NCBI GenBank assembly: GCA_900102235.1
Contig: FMVL01000003.1
Coordinates: forward strand, 620,001-684,000
Direction: 5' to 3'
Source of the DNA: Lachnospiraceae bacterium XBB2008
GTDB taxonomy: Bacteria; Bacillota; Clostridia; Lachnospirales; Lachnospiraceae
Length of the DNA: 64,000 nucleotides
Positions 26,210 to 35,001 of the stretch are shown in pieces (position 1 is the stretch's first letter; every line of letters starts with the position of its first letter). The notes beneath the pieces were generated by a model. That model was not told where the DNA came from and did no database searches. It was given only the letters and a program-made list of their open reading frames with translations. A program made the translations under genes and the position numbers.

Positions 26210-27601
26210 TTACAGTGCGGACAGATCAAATATCCCCGTTTCATCCATCGGAACTATACGCTCCCTGTAATCGGAAAACTCTTCCATCGCGGCCATTTCG
26301 TCTGCCATTTCGGTATGCATGGGGATTATCCGTTTGGGATTGGTTTCTTTGATAAGCCTGCATATCGTTTCGGGATAAGCATGCCCACTGACATGAAGAT
26401 CTTCCCTATGATGCCTGCCGATAAACCCGGTTATCGCCTTATCTTCATGGTCACCGGACAGATAACCCTTCCACATGGAATACAATATCGAAACGTCCGA
26501 CTCATCATGTTCCGAATACTTCTCCAGGATCTTTACAAACCGGTTCTTACCGTTTTCCGGATAGCGATCCGGTCTTGCAAGCATGACAAACCCGGATTCC
26601 AGATGAGTATCCTCCTGCCCGGGAAAAATAGGAACCGTCTTTACGAACACACCTTTTTCCCTGTTCTCTTCAAATATCTCCTCAAGGCGGGAATCATTGT
26701 TATTCATGAGCACATAGATCGGTTTGGTTTCGTTATCACCGGTCGTCTTAGGACGGTATAAAGTCAGCCAGTCCTTTTTACCCTGAATGGCCTTGCATAT
26801 GACCCTGAACTGATAGAGATCACATACGAACGGGAGATCATCGGGCGAGTTATGATAAAATTCTATGATACTGTCCAGATTTGTGGAACTGACCAGAACG
26901 AAATTGTACTTATGTGCCCTGAATATCTCCGCCGATCTCTTTCCGAGTTCGGCTTCCGATTGCACGATATTGTCGCCGATCTCTTTTTTCCGGGAAAGCA
27001 TCGTACCCTCGGTGATCAGCAGATCTATATCGGAAGGAATATACTTATCCGAATTGATAAGACTCCAGAATCGGTTGTTCTCACTTGCTATCCCGTGATC
27101 TCTGAAGTCGCCAGTAAAAAGAATCTTTTTGCCGGCCATTTCAATATAAAACATATAAGCATCCAGAGCGGAATGATCCACGGAAAGAGGGATCACATTT
27201 ATTTCGTTTATACCGCTGATCTGCAGAGGCCGTCCGGGATGATAGACTGACATGTTTTTGATCCTTTCCAGACCTTTGACATCGGAATACCTGTCTATAT
27301 ACTCTGTGACCACGCTCAGGATCTCTTTGGCGGTGCTCCCCATATACAACGGTATATCAGAGGGGATCTCCTTATACAGTCCATAATGATCTCCGTGATA
27401 ATGTGAAAAAAGCACGGCTCCGTACTGCGCATTTTGGCCAAATACGTTTTCCGTCAGTTGTTTATCCGTAACAGGGCTGTCTTCATCCGTGCCCGGAAGA
27501 TTCGAACCAAAATCTATCAGGATCCTTTCGTCGCCGCAGCAAAACTCCGTGCAGCAGCCCCCTATCTGTCTGGCTCCTCTGTGAAATCTGATGTATGACA
27601 C
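26210..27601 (-). CDS. RNase J-like metallo-beta-lactamase/beta-CASP hydrolase
   Basis: 463-residue protein. The zinc motif HYHGDH is at 67-72, followed by FTGDFRDHG with the bridging Asp and the C-terminal VSGHAYPETICRLI ... RIIPMHTE, which resembles the RNase J 'SGHA...P..fiPvHGE' end. The order matches beta-CASP nucleases, though the middle is divergent and 463 residues is short of RNase J (about 555) because the C-terminal domain is missing. GTG start at 27601 with AAGGAGG 8 nt upstream; the ATG at 27634 would overlap that site. Operon mate of the PD-(D/E)XK-like gene, 29 bp apart. Confidence 0.82.
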   Translation of the reverse strand: MSYIRFHRGARQIGGCCTEFCCGDERILIDFGSNLPGTDEDSPVTDKQLTENVFGQNAQYGAVLFSHYHGDHYGLYKEIPSDIPLYMGSTAKEILSVVTEYIDRYSDVKGLERIKNMSVYHPGRPLQISGINEINVIPLSVDHSALDAYMFYIEMAGKKILFTGDFRDHGIASENNRFWSLINSDKYIPSDIDLLITEGTMLSRKKEIGDNIVQSEAELGKRSAEIFRAHKYNFVLVSSTNLDSIIEFYHNSPDDLPFVCDLYQFRVICKAIQGKKDWLTLYRPKTTGDNETKPIYVLMNNNDSRLEEIFEENREKGVFVKTVPIFPGQEDTHLESGFVMLARPDRYPENGKNRFVKILEKYSEHDESDVSILYSMWKGYLSGDHEDKAITGFIGRHHREDLHVSGHAYPETICRLIKETNPKRIIPMHTEMADEMAAMEEFSDYRERIVPMDETGIFDLSAL

Positions 27602-27630
27602 AGGTAATGCCTCCTTATCTAAACCTCTCC

Positions 27631-28707
27631 TCACTTCTTCTGATATGGGAAATCAACAAGAACAATGTTGTCACTGGAATCCAGTCGTACTTCTTTGTCA
27701 AGTATCATCGAAGGTTGCTCATCGTTCTGACAGTATCCGTACCGGACCATAGTTGGTTTATCGCGATTCTCTTTCATGACTTCTTTTAACTGAAGCTTTA
27801 CTTCATTCTCCACACACTCACGACAGTCTGTCATTTTTTTCTGACGGTTCTTTCTTTTTTTATGAGGGCCTTCTACAAAAAGAAAACCAATCCAGAATAT
27901 ATCCGGACAGAAAGCGCCATCTTTACGCTCGTTATACCACTGTCTCAATCCGGTTATACCGGCCTCCCATTTCTGCGGTACAAGCCCCATCGATTTAAGA
28001 ATTTCCATTCTATGTATAGTCTCATCGACCAGATCCCATCTTTTTAATCTTGCACCATCATTCCAGATGAAATCCATAAAATCCTTATAGTGATTTTCCA
28101 GGCTGTTCGTTGAACCCATACTCATGCTGTCTGCGTCATATTTTAATTCAACTACCCCGATCCTTTCCCCGTCAAAGACCATAAAGTCAGGTTTGGAATG
28201 TTTTATTCCCCCTTTAGCCGTTTTTCTTGTGGGAAGTATGATGTCATACTCCATATCATATACAAAAAAGGGAATATCCTCATGGCTGCTCATATCCTTC
28301 TGATATGAAGAGATCAACGCAGTCTCAATAAATCTTTCTTTTTTCAGCCGTTCACCTTTATATGTTTTTCCCTTTAACCCAAAATCTTTGGTAGCATTTA
28401 TCATTAATGACAGATAGTCATCATCGATCAGATAATGACCAGCTCTTTCATTATCGGATTCTTTATTATCACTGATAATCTTAAGGAGTTCTTCCTGCTG
28501 CTCACCTGTTAAATGCCTGTCAGCATAATCCGTGTTCATATGGATCTCATGAGCATACCCGTCCGTGTCTATCTTTCCCAGGTCACCGCCGTTACAATAT
28601 ACTCTCAGTTTTTTCTCTTTTCTGCCGGCAGGTCCGAGGATGACCACGCCTTCGCTCTTGTACTCACTGAGTTTCTGAATGATTTGCTTTGCTTCGATCT
28701 GATCCAT
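27631..28707 (-). CDS. PD-(D/E)XK nuclease-like protein
   Basis: 358-residue protein. KPDFMVFDGERIGVVELKYD (residues about 175-194) fits the PD-(D/E)XK signature: PD, a beta strand, then E-x-K. Flanking helices and the conserved-looking FIWNDGARLKRWDLVDETIHRM support a compact nuclease-like domain, in the style of DUF1887/DUF4263 proteins. The C-terminus is basic (KKRKNRQKKMTD). The start at 28707 has AGAGG 7 nt upstream. First gene of the operon with the RNase J-like enzyme, so a nucleic acid-processing pair is possible. Confidence 0.7.
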   Translation of the reverse strand: MDQIEAKQIIQKLSEYKSEGVVILGPAGRKEKKLRVYCNGGDLGKIDTDGYAHEIHMNTDYADRHLTGEQQEELLKIISDNKESDNERAGHYLIDDDYLSLMINATKDFGLKGKTYKGERLKKERFIETALISSYQKDMSSHEDIPFFVYDMEYDIILPTRKTAKGGIKHSKPDFMVFDGERIGVVELKYDADSMSMGSTNSLENHYKDFMDFIWNDGARLKRWDLVDETIHRMEILKSMGLVPQKWEAGITGLRQWYNERKDGAFCPDIFWIGFLFVEGPHKKRKNRQKKMTDCRECVENEVKLQLKEVMKENRDKPTMVRYGYCQNDEQPSMILDKEVRLDSSDNIVLVDFPYQKK

Positions 28708-28861
28708 TTTCTTACCTCTGTTGATTCTCGAAATATTATTATTCGCCATTTCACTGAATTCCCGCTAAATACATCTTACCCTCTGGACTTCATATATCTC
28801 AAGTCATTTATAACATGATGATAATATACACTGAAACAAACCGGCGACGGATTGATGTCAC

Positions 28862-28877
28862 CGACACCATGATGTCG
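28862..28877. promoter_or_regulatory. Palindromic operator candidate, copy 2
   Basis: CGACACCATGATGTCG, differing from the 23038 site at one base, lies in the divergent region between the nuclease operon and the HTH gene, ending 73 nt before its ATG. The preceding bases (TGATGTCAC) repeat half of the site. A -10-like TAAACT follows 24 nt downstream. Confidence 0.55.
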
Positions 28878-28950
28878 TTTTACTGTCGTCAAAGTGCTAA
28901 ACTTATATCTGAAGATTCACATAGTGAACACCCCAAACATGGAGACACAC

Positions 28951-29547
28951 ATGGACAAGATCTCGCGTCAGCTTCGAATTTACAACTATCTGATAAGCCG
29001 GCATTTCCACGGTCCGAAGGAGTTTGAAAAAGACTTCGGGATCGGACTCAGAATGCTTCAGCGTGACTTAAAGGATCTCAGGGATGCCGGTGTCATCAAT
29101 GTAAAATACGATAAAAAGGAAGACAACTATGTGTATGTGAATGACGGTCGTTTCGATGAATCCGCTCCGACCAGACGCAGGGAGCATCTGATCCGACTGA
29201 ACAGACTCGCCAGTCTCATAGCAAACCTTACCGAGACCGATATTGAGGAACTTGAGCATTATGAATCGGCAGTAGAGGAATACTATTATGCCATAGAACT
29301 ATTCAGTGAGATCCCGGAAGGCGAAACTGAAGACGAGCGATCTGAACGCGAGGACCTGTTGGCATTCACGCTCGAAGAAGGCCTTCCCGAGATGCCCGAA
29401 CTTGCCGATCTTAAGGCTGAATACTATGCACTTTTCCCGGACAGTTATGAACGCAAACGCCAGCGTGATTTCAAGGCCCTGTCGGATGCGGGGTTTGAAC
29501 TTAGGTATGACAGAAAGTACCGGGCTTATATCTTTACAACCGGCTGA
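28951..29547 (+). CDS. HTH transcriptional regulator (DeoR/WYL-like N-terminus)
   Basis: 198-residue protein. Residues 1-65 form a winged helix-turn-helix of the HTH_11/DeoR type: QLRIYNYLISRHFHGPKEF, recognition helix GLRMLQRDLKDLRDAGV and wing INVKYDKKEDNYVYV. The rest is helical, acidic and without the WYL domain found in longer relatives; the C-terminus repeats a wing-like RYDRKYRAYIF. The start at 28951 has GGAG 6 nt upstream. It sits next to operator candidate copy 2 and is the best candidate to bind both sites. Confidence 0.8.
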   Translation: MDKISRQLRIYNYLISRHFHGPKEFEKDFGIGLRMLQRDLKDLRDAGVINVKYDKKEDNYVYVNDGRFDESAPTRRREHLIRLNRLASLIANLTETDIEELEHYESAVEEYYYAIELFSEIPEGETEDERSEREDLLAFTLEEGLPEMPELADLKAEYYALFPDSYERKRQRDFKALSDAGFELRYDRKYRAYIFTTG

Positions 29548-29566
29548 GCTCTTTAGCTAAAAAGAA

Positions 29567-29606
29567 AAGGCCCCACTGATCGGTCTTGCCAGTGAAGCCT
29601 TTTTCT
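29567..29606 (+). terminator. Terminator after the HTH gene
   Basis: Interrupted stem AAGGC..CACTG / CAGTG..GCCTT (29567-29578 and 29590-29601) with an 11-nt loop, followed by TTTTC. The remaining 126 bp up to the next gene hold nothing I recognise. Confidence 0.65.
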
Positions 29607-29732
29607 ACTAACTGTTTCTAATGGAGGGGGAGCCGTTCGATGAACGGTTTATGCTTGTATCTTATCATGCGGATGTGCGAAATACGATTAAGAAAGTATT
29701 AAAATGCTCTTAAAAAACTTCAACCCCCAATC

Positions 29733-31349
29733 TCATGATGCCCGTCTAAATACAATGTCAGCATAGAATTTGTATCGTTCATCCTCAAGAGAAAATGATT
29801 CTATGATCTTAGCCTTCTGAGCATCACTGAGGAGTCTTCCATATCTGACTTCATATCGCCCGGCTTCCATATTATAACTTACCATTCCGGGGGTATTACA
29901 TGCCCTCGGCAGAATCAGATTGCCAAGTACGATAAAGTCCGTGGTACCGACACCCTCAAGTTGAATTTTCTTTCCATCGAAATCAAATCCTCCAATCTTC
30001 ATGTTTTGAGTAGTCGATGCCTGCTGAGGCCTGTCCTTTAACCGTTCCTCTGTCCAATAAACATTTGTGAGCAGTTTTTCGTATAAATCGTTGGTGTTTT
30101 TTATGGATTTACCAAATTCACCTCCCATATACAGTTTGTCTACAGCCCTGCAAAGAGCATCGGAAATAAAATCCGGTCCGACATCTTCAGTCATTTTTCT
30201 GGAAACGTCTCCGAGCATATAGAGTTCAGTTAAAATATCATGATCTTTGCTAATGCAGTTTCCAAGGATCTGACAGAGATGCAAATAGTTGCGAACAATC
30301 TTCTTTTCAGTATGACCATATGCTTTGATCAGGCCGGACAGATAATCTGATGTAAACTCATCATTGTCAAAATACAGAGCAAGTTCATCGAAGTATTCAA
30401 TAGCCAGCTCCTTCATTTCATCCTTCCCGGAATGCCCCCTCAGATCATCTTCGATCAGCCCAATTATATATGCCTTCCGCTCCGGATAAGTGCTTTTTTC
30501 GATGCTTCCATCCGGCATCAGATGATATGGTCTGAACAATCTCGGAGCAGTTGATACAGGCTTGACAAGTATATGATCTTCCTTCACCGTATACTGCTCA
30601 CAATCATTAACCGGTTTGATCCTTTCTTTTATTCCGCATATTTCCATGACCAGATAACCATCCTCGATCAGGATCAGCTTCCCTCCGCCCAGAACACCGA
30701 TGCATTCACCATGCTTAAATCCCTCTTGATCATAATCCACATAGTACGCCGAATAAATGCCGGTCATGTTCTTCAGCCGTAAATATATAGCAGAAAAAAC
30801 GGGATCATACCCTATTATCTCTGAATACAGCCTAGATATAATGTCGTGTTCATTAACTACACCCTCATCATCCTCAAACTCAAGATCCAGGTGTTCCGGA
30901 TAACCATACATAAATAAAGTCTCTCCATCTTTTTCCCGGATATAATACAGCTTATCCTTTATCAGATATACATCCGGAAGCATATCGATAAGAAGCGAGC
31001 CGTTATCAAAAGCCCAATCCGGAATCTCAATATCATCAAGTACAGCAAATAACTCATCTGAACTGCTGAACTCAAAATGTTTCTTCAGTTCTTTTATGAT
31101 CAGGGTTGATATTTCCTCATGTAATTCATGATAATCGGTTTCATCCTCGTTCGCATACCTTACCAGAGAGATCATTGTCCCTGTTTTTCGATCTATCTTT
31201 CCTGTCAGGATAAAATATGCAACAAAGGCATCAAGATGAGACGGAATGTTCGGGTTGCTTTTTTCGACGAGCTCCCGTCCCAATGCATACTTAAGGCATT
31301 CGCCGCTTTTATGAAGGATCATAGTTTTTCGATTGCTTTTTTCACTCAT
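29733..31349 (-). CDS. Protein of unknown function (538 aa)
   Basis: I do not recognise a family. Soluble, acidic, mixed alpha/beta. The N-terminal ~110 residues are helical; a central beta-rich part contains NMTGIYSAYYVDYDQEGF and LGGGKLILIEDGYLVMEICG; a helical stretch follows (about 290-430); the last 90 residues form a beta-rich end (KIGGFDFDGKKIQLEGVG). No signal peptide or membrane helix. Last gene of the eight-gene operon, 3 bp after the VirD4-like gene, so it is likely made with the coupling ATPase. Confidence 0.72.
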   Translation of the reverse strand: MSEKSNRKTMILHKSGECLKYALGRELVEKSNPNIPSHLDAFVAYFILTGKIDRKTGTMISLVRYANEDETDYHELHEEISTLIIKELKKHFEFSSSDELFAVLDDIEIPDWAFDNGSLLIDMLPDVYLIKDKLYYIREKDGETLFMYGYPEHLDLEFEDDEGVVNEHDIISRLYSEIIGYDPVFSAIYLRLKNMTGIYSAYYVDYDQEGFKHGECIGVLGGGKLILIEDGYLVMEICGIKERIKPVNDCEQYTVKEDHILVKPVSTAPRLFRPYHLMPDGSIEKSTYPERKAYIIGLIEDDLRGHSGKDEMKELAIEYFDELALYFDNDEFTSDYLSGLIKAYGHTEKKIVRNYLHLCQILGNCISKDHDILTELYMLGDVSRKMTEDVGPDFISDALCRAVDKLYMGGEFGKSIKNTNDLYEKLLTNVYWTEERLKDRPQQASTTQNMKIGGFDFDGKKIQLEGVGTTDFIVLGNLILPRACNTPGMVSYNMEAGRYEVRYGRLLSDAQKAKIIESFSLEDERYKFYADIVFRRAS

Positions 31350-31352
31350 AGG

Positions 31353-32987
31353 CTACTCCTTTCCCGAAATAATGTCATCCAGAGTATCTTTCAGTTCCGA
31401 CGGCATTGATAGCATCTCATCTTTAGTGATTGTCTTTGGAGCATCTTGCTTATACTGAGCTTTCGATCTTTCTGCTTCCTTGTTTGCATCTAACGCCTTT
31501 TTTGCAAGCTCATCTGCAACAATCTTCGTAAAAACTCCTTCCTTAACTTCAACCCGTTTTCTTTCAGGAAACCTAACCTTTTCCATCGGGCAGATCATCT
31601 TATACATGGAAAGATCAGGCAAGGAAGTAATGTAAGGATAGTGCCTGTCAAGAAGCATCAGCGCTTCTCCCTTCTTCTTTTTCAAATGAGTAAGCCTGTC
31701 CTGGCTTACTAATGGGCTCTCTTTGTTGGTATAAGGGTCTATATATGTTCCGCACCGTTCACTTATCATCTTCACCAACTCCATATCCGTAGAGGCCATG
31801 AACACAAGGTTCTGTGAATTACCTATAAGCACATGTGCAAGTTCTTTAGTGTATGTCATATATAACTGACACAGGCTCTGTACACAGATCAGCATCCGGA
31901 TATTACGGGAACGGGCCGCCGACATCATGTCGTTGATATTTTCCAATTTCGCAATGTTTCCGAACTCCTCGAGGACAAAATGCACGGTCTGTGGAAGAAC
32001 ATTCGAATACTTAGTCTGAGCCAGATCAATAAGCTTCGTGTATATCATATCCACGAATGACGAAACGATCGTACTGTAGGTTGCGGGAGATTCATCGCGT
32101 GTGATGATAAAAAGAGCAGTCGGGACATCGCTATCAACCAATTCATCAACGTCAAAAGTAGAACTCGTAGTCATATCAGCGACATCTTCGTTCATCATCA
32201 CAGGGACTAAGCCATTCGTGAAAATACTGTAGATTGAATTTCGCGTATCATTAGGTGCCCCAACAGCAGGTATCCCCCACTCGTAAAACCGTTCTTTTTT
32301 ATGTGCCTCAAGATAGATATTCATCGCAGTAGTACTGCCGACCTTCCTGAGGCCCTCAATATGGAGTCTGTATATGGTCGCAAACGTCACATGCTCCGGC
32401 TCATATATCGTTGCTGCGATCGCGAAATAACACTTAAAAAGATTTATGGCTGATATGGACCAGAATTTGTCGTTTGCATCCTCCAAAGGCGCATACAAAG
32501 TTACCGCTCTTCCATACACTATCTCCATCGCCCTGCCTTTTTCACCTTTCCTCCAAAGCATCGCTGCTTCCTGAAGCGGATTAAGCCTGTCACCCGTACG
32601 GGGATCACGTAAATTAAGTATTCGAATCCTGTATCGTAACCTCTCAAGCAAGGACTTGAAAAAGAGATATATCTCCCCCTTGGGATCATGTACTATGAAA
32701 CTCTGCAACGCATAGGCGACTGACAGGATGTATGGAGCGATCACTCGTCTGGTCTTACCTGCACCCGGCGAGGATACGACAATGGTACTGGTATCTGAGC
32801 CATCGACCAGCGCACCGGTAACCTCTCCATCTTGGTTACAGTCAACCTCCATGTTCAGTCCGGCTGCAGAATTAGGATGGAAAGTCTCAGTAGTTTCATA
32901 TGATACATGAGAATAGTCTTCTTTCAGTTCTTCCGGTTCCGAATACCGGGCACTGTTAATATTTGGATCTATAGAGTGTTTCTTCAT
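31353..32987 (-). CDS. VirD4/TraG-like coupling ATPase
   Basis: 544-residue P-loop ATPase of the type IV coupling protein family. Walker A SPGAGKT at 73-79, the family segment VHDPKGEIYLFF, and a Walker B/TraG signature LEEFGNIAKLENINDMMSAARSRN (LEEF at 339-342, where most members have LDEF). The C-terminal VQSLCQLYMTY helix also fits. Unlike most coupling proteins it has no N-terminal transmembrane helices, so membrane attachment would depend on partners such as the 36246 or 33885 proteins. No relaxase, VirB4 or VirB6 gene is in the window. Confidence 0.88.
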   Translation of the reverse strand: MKKHSIDPNINSARYSEPEELKEDYSHVSYETTETFHPNSAAGLNMEVDCNQDGEVTGALVDGSDTSTIVVSSPGAGKTRRVIAPYILSVAYALQSFIVHDPKGEIYLFFKSLLERLRYRIRILNLRDPRTGDRLNPLQEAAMLWRKGEKGRAMEIVYGRAVTLYAPLEDANDKFWSISAINLFKCYFAIAATIYEPEHVTFATIYRLHIEGLRKVGSTTAMNIYLEAHKKERFYEWGIPAVGAPNDTRNSIYSIFTNGLVPVMMNEDVADMTTSSTFDVDELVDSDVPTALFIITRDESPATYSTIVSSFVDMIYTKLIDLAQTKYSNVLPQTVHFVLEEFGNIAKLENINDMMSAARSRNIRMLICVQSLCQLYMTYTKELAHVLIGNSQNLVFMASTDMELVKMISERCGTYIDPYTNKESPLVSQDRLTHLKKKKGEALMLLDRHYPYITSLPDLSMYKMICPMEKVRFPERKRVEVKEGVFTKIVADELAKKALDANKEAERSKAQYKQDAPKTITKDEMLSMPSELKDTLDDIISGKE

Positions 32988-33003
32988 ATGACCTCACCTC
33001 CCT

Positions 33004-33837
33004 TCACAACCTGAAACCTATCCTCGACTGTTCCCCTTTGGCATATTCATCCTGCTCATACTTATTCAATAGTCGGTCCACAAGGGGTCTGTCGATCATT
33101 CTATCATCACGATCCTGACAATATACGGTTTCCAGGTTGAGCCTTTCAACCAGCAGATTCAGTGATTTAAAGCCACTGTATGCCTTTTGTGATACCACGA
33201 TCGGTAGCATGGTATCTTTTATGTACTCCTCAGTTGCATCATCGAACTGATATCCCAGATCACATAATTCCTTCATGAAATATGTGTATCCTATGTCGGC
33301 ATCGGGTTTCTCAAGATGGACTTCCGTGATGTCAACAACAGTCTGCAATGCTGCAACCAGCTTATTCTTCGCAGAAAACTCAGGAAGAATGTGGAATATA
33401 AAATGGATGTTTGCCTTGTTCTCCTCCACAAAATCGATAAGTTTTTCCAGCGATTCGCTCTGGATCAGATCCTGCCCGTCAAACTCATCAAAGGATATGC
33501 ACATGGTCCCGTAAAACCTGTTTCTTATCGATGCAGCCAATCTGGGAGAGGCGAAGAACCGTCTTTCTTCCTCTTCGTTATTCTTGGGAAATCCCAGTTC
33601 GATAAATGTCTCCGAGCCCCTGATCTTTTGCGCTATAGATGCATCTACGATAGCCGAATATGCCTTTGCATACATCGAAAGGCCGCATCCCTCTCCGGCA
33701 ACGACAAGAGGAGCAAACGAGCTCTCTCTTATCGCTGAAGATTCAGAGTTGAGTATTCGATCTTCGGTTATCAAAAAAGCTTTCGCATCTTCGTCAAATA
33801 ACAACGATTGAATCATCTCTTCAAGATTCTTTTTCAT
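33004..33837 (-). CDS. Degenerate AAA+ ATPase-like protein
   Basis: 277-residue soluble protein. APLVVAGEGCGLSMYAKAY looks like a P-loop region in which GEGCGLS (48-54) lacks the essential Lys; CISFDEFDG (D117-E118) is a convincing Walker B. FHILPEF and the C-terminal helical region with EYIKDTMLPIVVS resemble a sensor and lid. Probably a catalytically weak or dead AAA+ subunit. The start at 33837 has AGGGGGG 9 nt upstream. It lies between the VirD4-like gene (16 bp) and the membrane zincin gene (47 bp). Confidence 0.65.
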   Translation of the reverse strand: MKKNLEEMIQSLLFDEDAKAFLITEDRILNSESSAIRESSFAPLVVAGEGCGLSMYAKAYSAIVDASIAQKIRGSETFIELGFPKNNEEEERRFFASPRLAASIRNRFYGTMCISFDEFDGQDLIQSESLEKLIDFVEENKANIHFIFHILPEFSAKNKLVAALQTVVDITEVHLEKPDADIGYTYFMKELCDLGYQFDDATEEYIKDTMLPIVVSQKAYSGFKSLNLLVERLNLETVYCQDRDDRMIDRPLVDRLLNKYEQDEYAKGEQSRIGFRL

Positions 33838-33884
33838 AACAGCGAGCCCCCCTTTCAAATATGCCTGCAAACTACATTCCAATT

Positions 33885-34976
33885 TCAAGTTCCCTCTTCG
33901 GGAACACCCAAAAACTCATATACTGATATCTGCAGATGATCCGTGATCTTCTCCACATAGTCGTAAGTGGCTTCTTTTGCGTAGGCCCTCGCATCGGACT
34001 CGCATTTCTGTGATGCATACTGCTCCAGATCCTTGCATGAATCCGTATAATCTTCAAATTCATTCATATATACGGACGCATCGTAATACATGATCAAAGG
34101 CTTTTCCTCTTCACTTGCCGAAACATAGGCATCCACCATTCTGTATTCAAGCGCATGATACGCTTCATGCGCTATGGTATCCACACAGCTGACCGCCGAA
34201 TCATTTAATAAACTGTCGATACTGACATATATCTCATGATCGGTATCCGAATAGCTTCCGGCGACACCCTCGCGAAGATTCGCTGCGCCCACATTCAGTT
34301 CATGCGGCAGTCCCAGATAAGTCTGCTCGATATTGGCCACAACCTGTAAAACATCGACCTTCTCATCTACGGATAATTCTTTCCACATGTCTGCCTTCAG
34401 TTTAGCCAAGGAGTCCATATTATCAGCGATATGCTGCTCTATACCATCAGCCTGATTTGTTGGCGTTACAGAGGGAGTGATAAGAAAAGAACTAAATACC
34501 GTATTAGCCCCTATAGCCAGCATGATCACAGTCAGCCCGATGCAGAGGATGAGTGCCGATCCCTTTCCGGCCCTGCATAAGCGCCGGAAAAGGATCCTTT
34601 TAAACTTCTTCCTGTTTCTGATCCTGTGGAAGAGAACATCTGCGGAATATATGACCGCCAGAGCAACAGACACTACGATCACGAGAAATATAAGCCTCGG
34701 CTTTATCGGAAAATATGTAAGGATAGTGTATATGCCAAGTCCTGCAGCGGAATTCATGGCAATGCTCAGATAGTCGCGATGTGATCTGAATTCAAGAAGA
34801 ATTCCGATAAGAGAGGTCACAACTACCAACGCCGCCAATATATACCTCGATTCTCTGAGGGAAAAAGAATCTATATGTCTGAAGAGGAAACTCTTATAGA
34901 AGAGCCAGATCATGAGTTCCCACCAGATATCGCTGATAATGAATTCAACGATTCCCATATCCTGCTTATCATTCAT
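33885..34976 (-). CDS. Membrane zincin-like protein, paralogue 1
   Basis: 363-residue protein with four probable membrane helices (about 46-62, 72-88, 94-112, 142-160) followed by an extracytoplasmic domain. This domain contains CVDTIAHEAYHALEYRM with an HExxH zinc motif at 270-274, so a membrane-anchored metallopeptidase is likely. The segment about 180-220 and the HExxH region closely match the 58826 protein. The start at 34976 has AAGGAGG 8 nt upstream; an ATG at 35036 lies inside the previous gene. Fifth gene of the operon, after the OmpA-like lipoprotein. Confidence 0.78.
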   Translation of the reverse strand: MNDKQDMGIVEFIISDIWWELMIWLFYKSFLFRHIDSFSLRESRYILAALVVVTSLIGILLEFRSHRDYLSIAMNSAAGLGIYTILTYFPIKPRLIFLVIVVSVALAVIYSADVLFHRIRNRKKFKRILFRRLCRAGKGSALILCIGLTVIMLAIGANTVFSSFLITPSVTPTNQADGIEQHIADNMDSLAKLKADMWKELSVDEKVDVLQVVANIEQTYLGLPHELNVGAANLREGVAGSYSDTDHEIYVSIDSLLNDSAVSCVDTIAHEAYHALEYRMVDAYVSASEEEKPLIMYYDASVYMNEFEDYTDSCKDLEQYASQKCESDARAYAKEATYDYVEKITDHLQISVYEFLGVPEEGT

Positions 34977-35001
34977 ATGGCACCTCCTTATCACGACGTT
35001 C

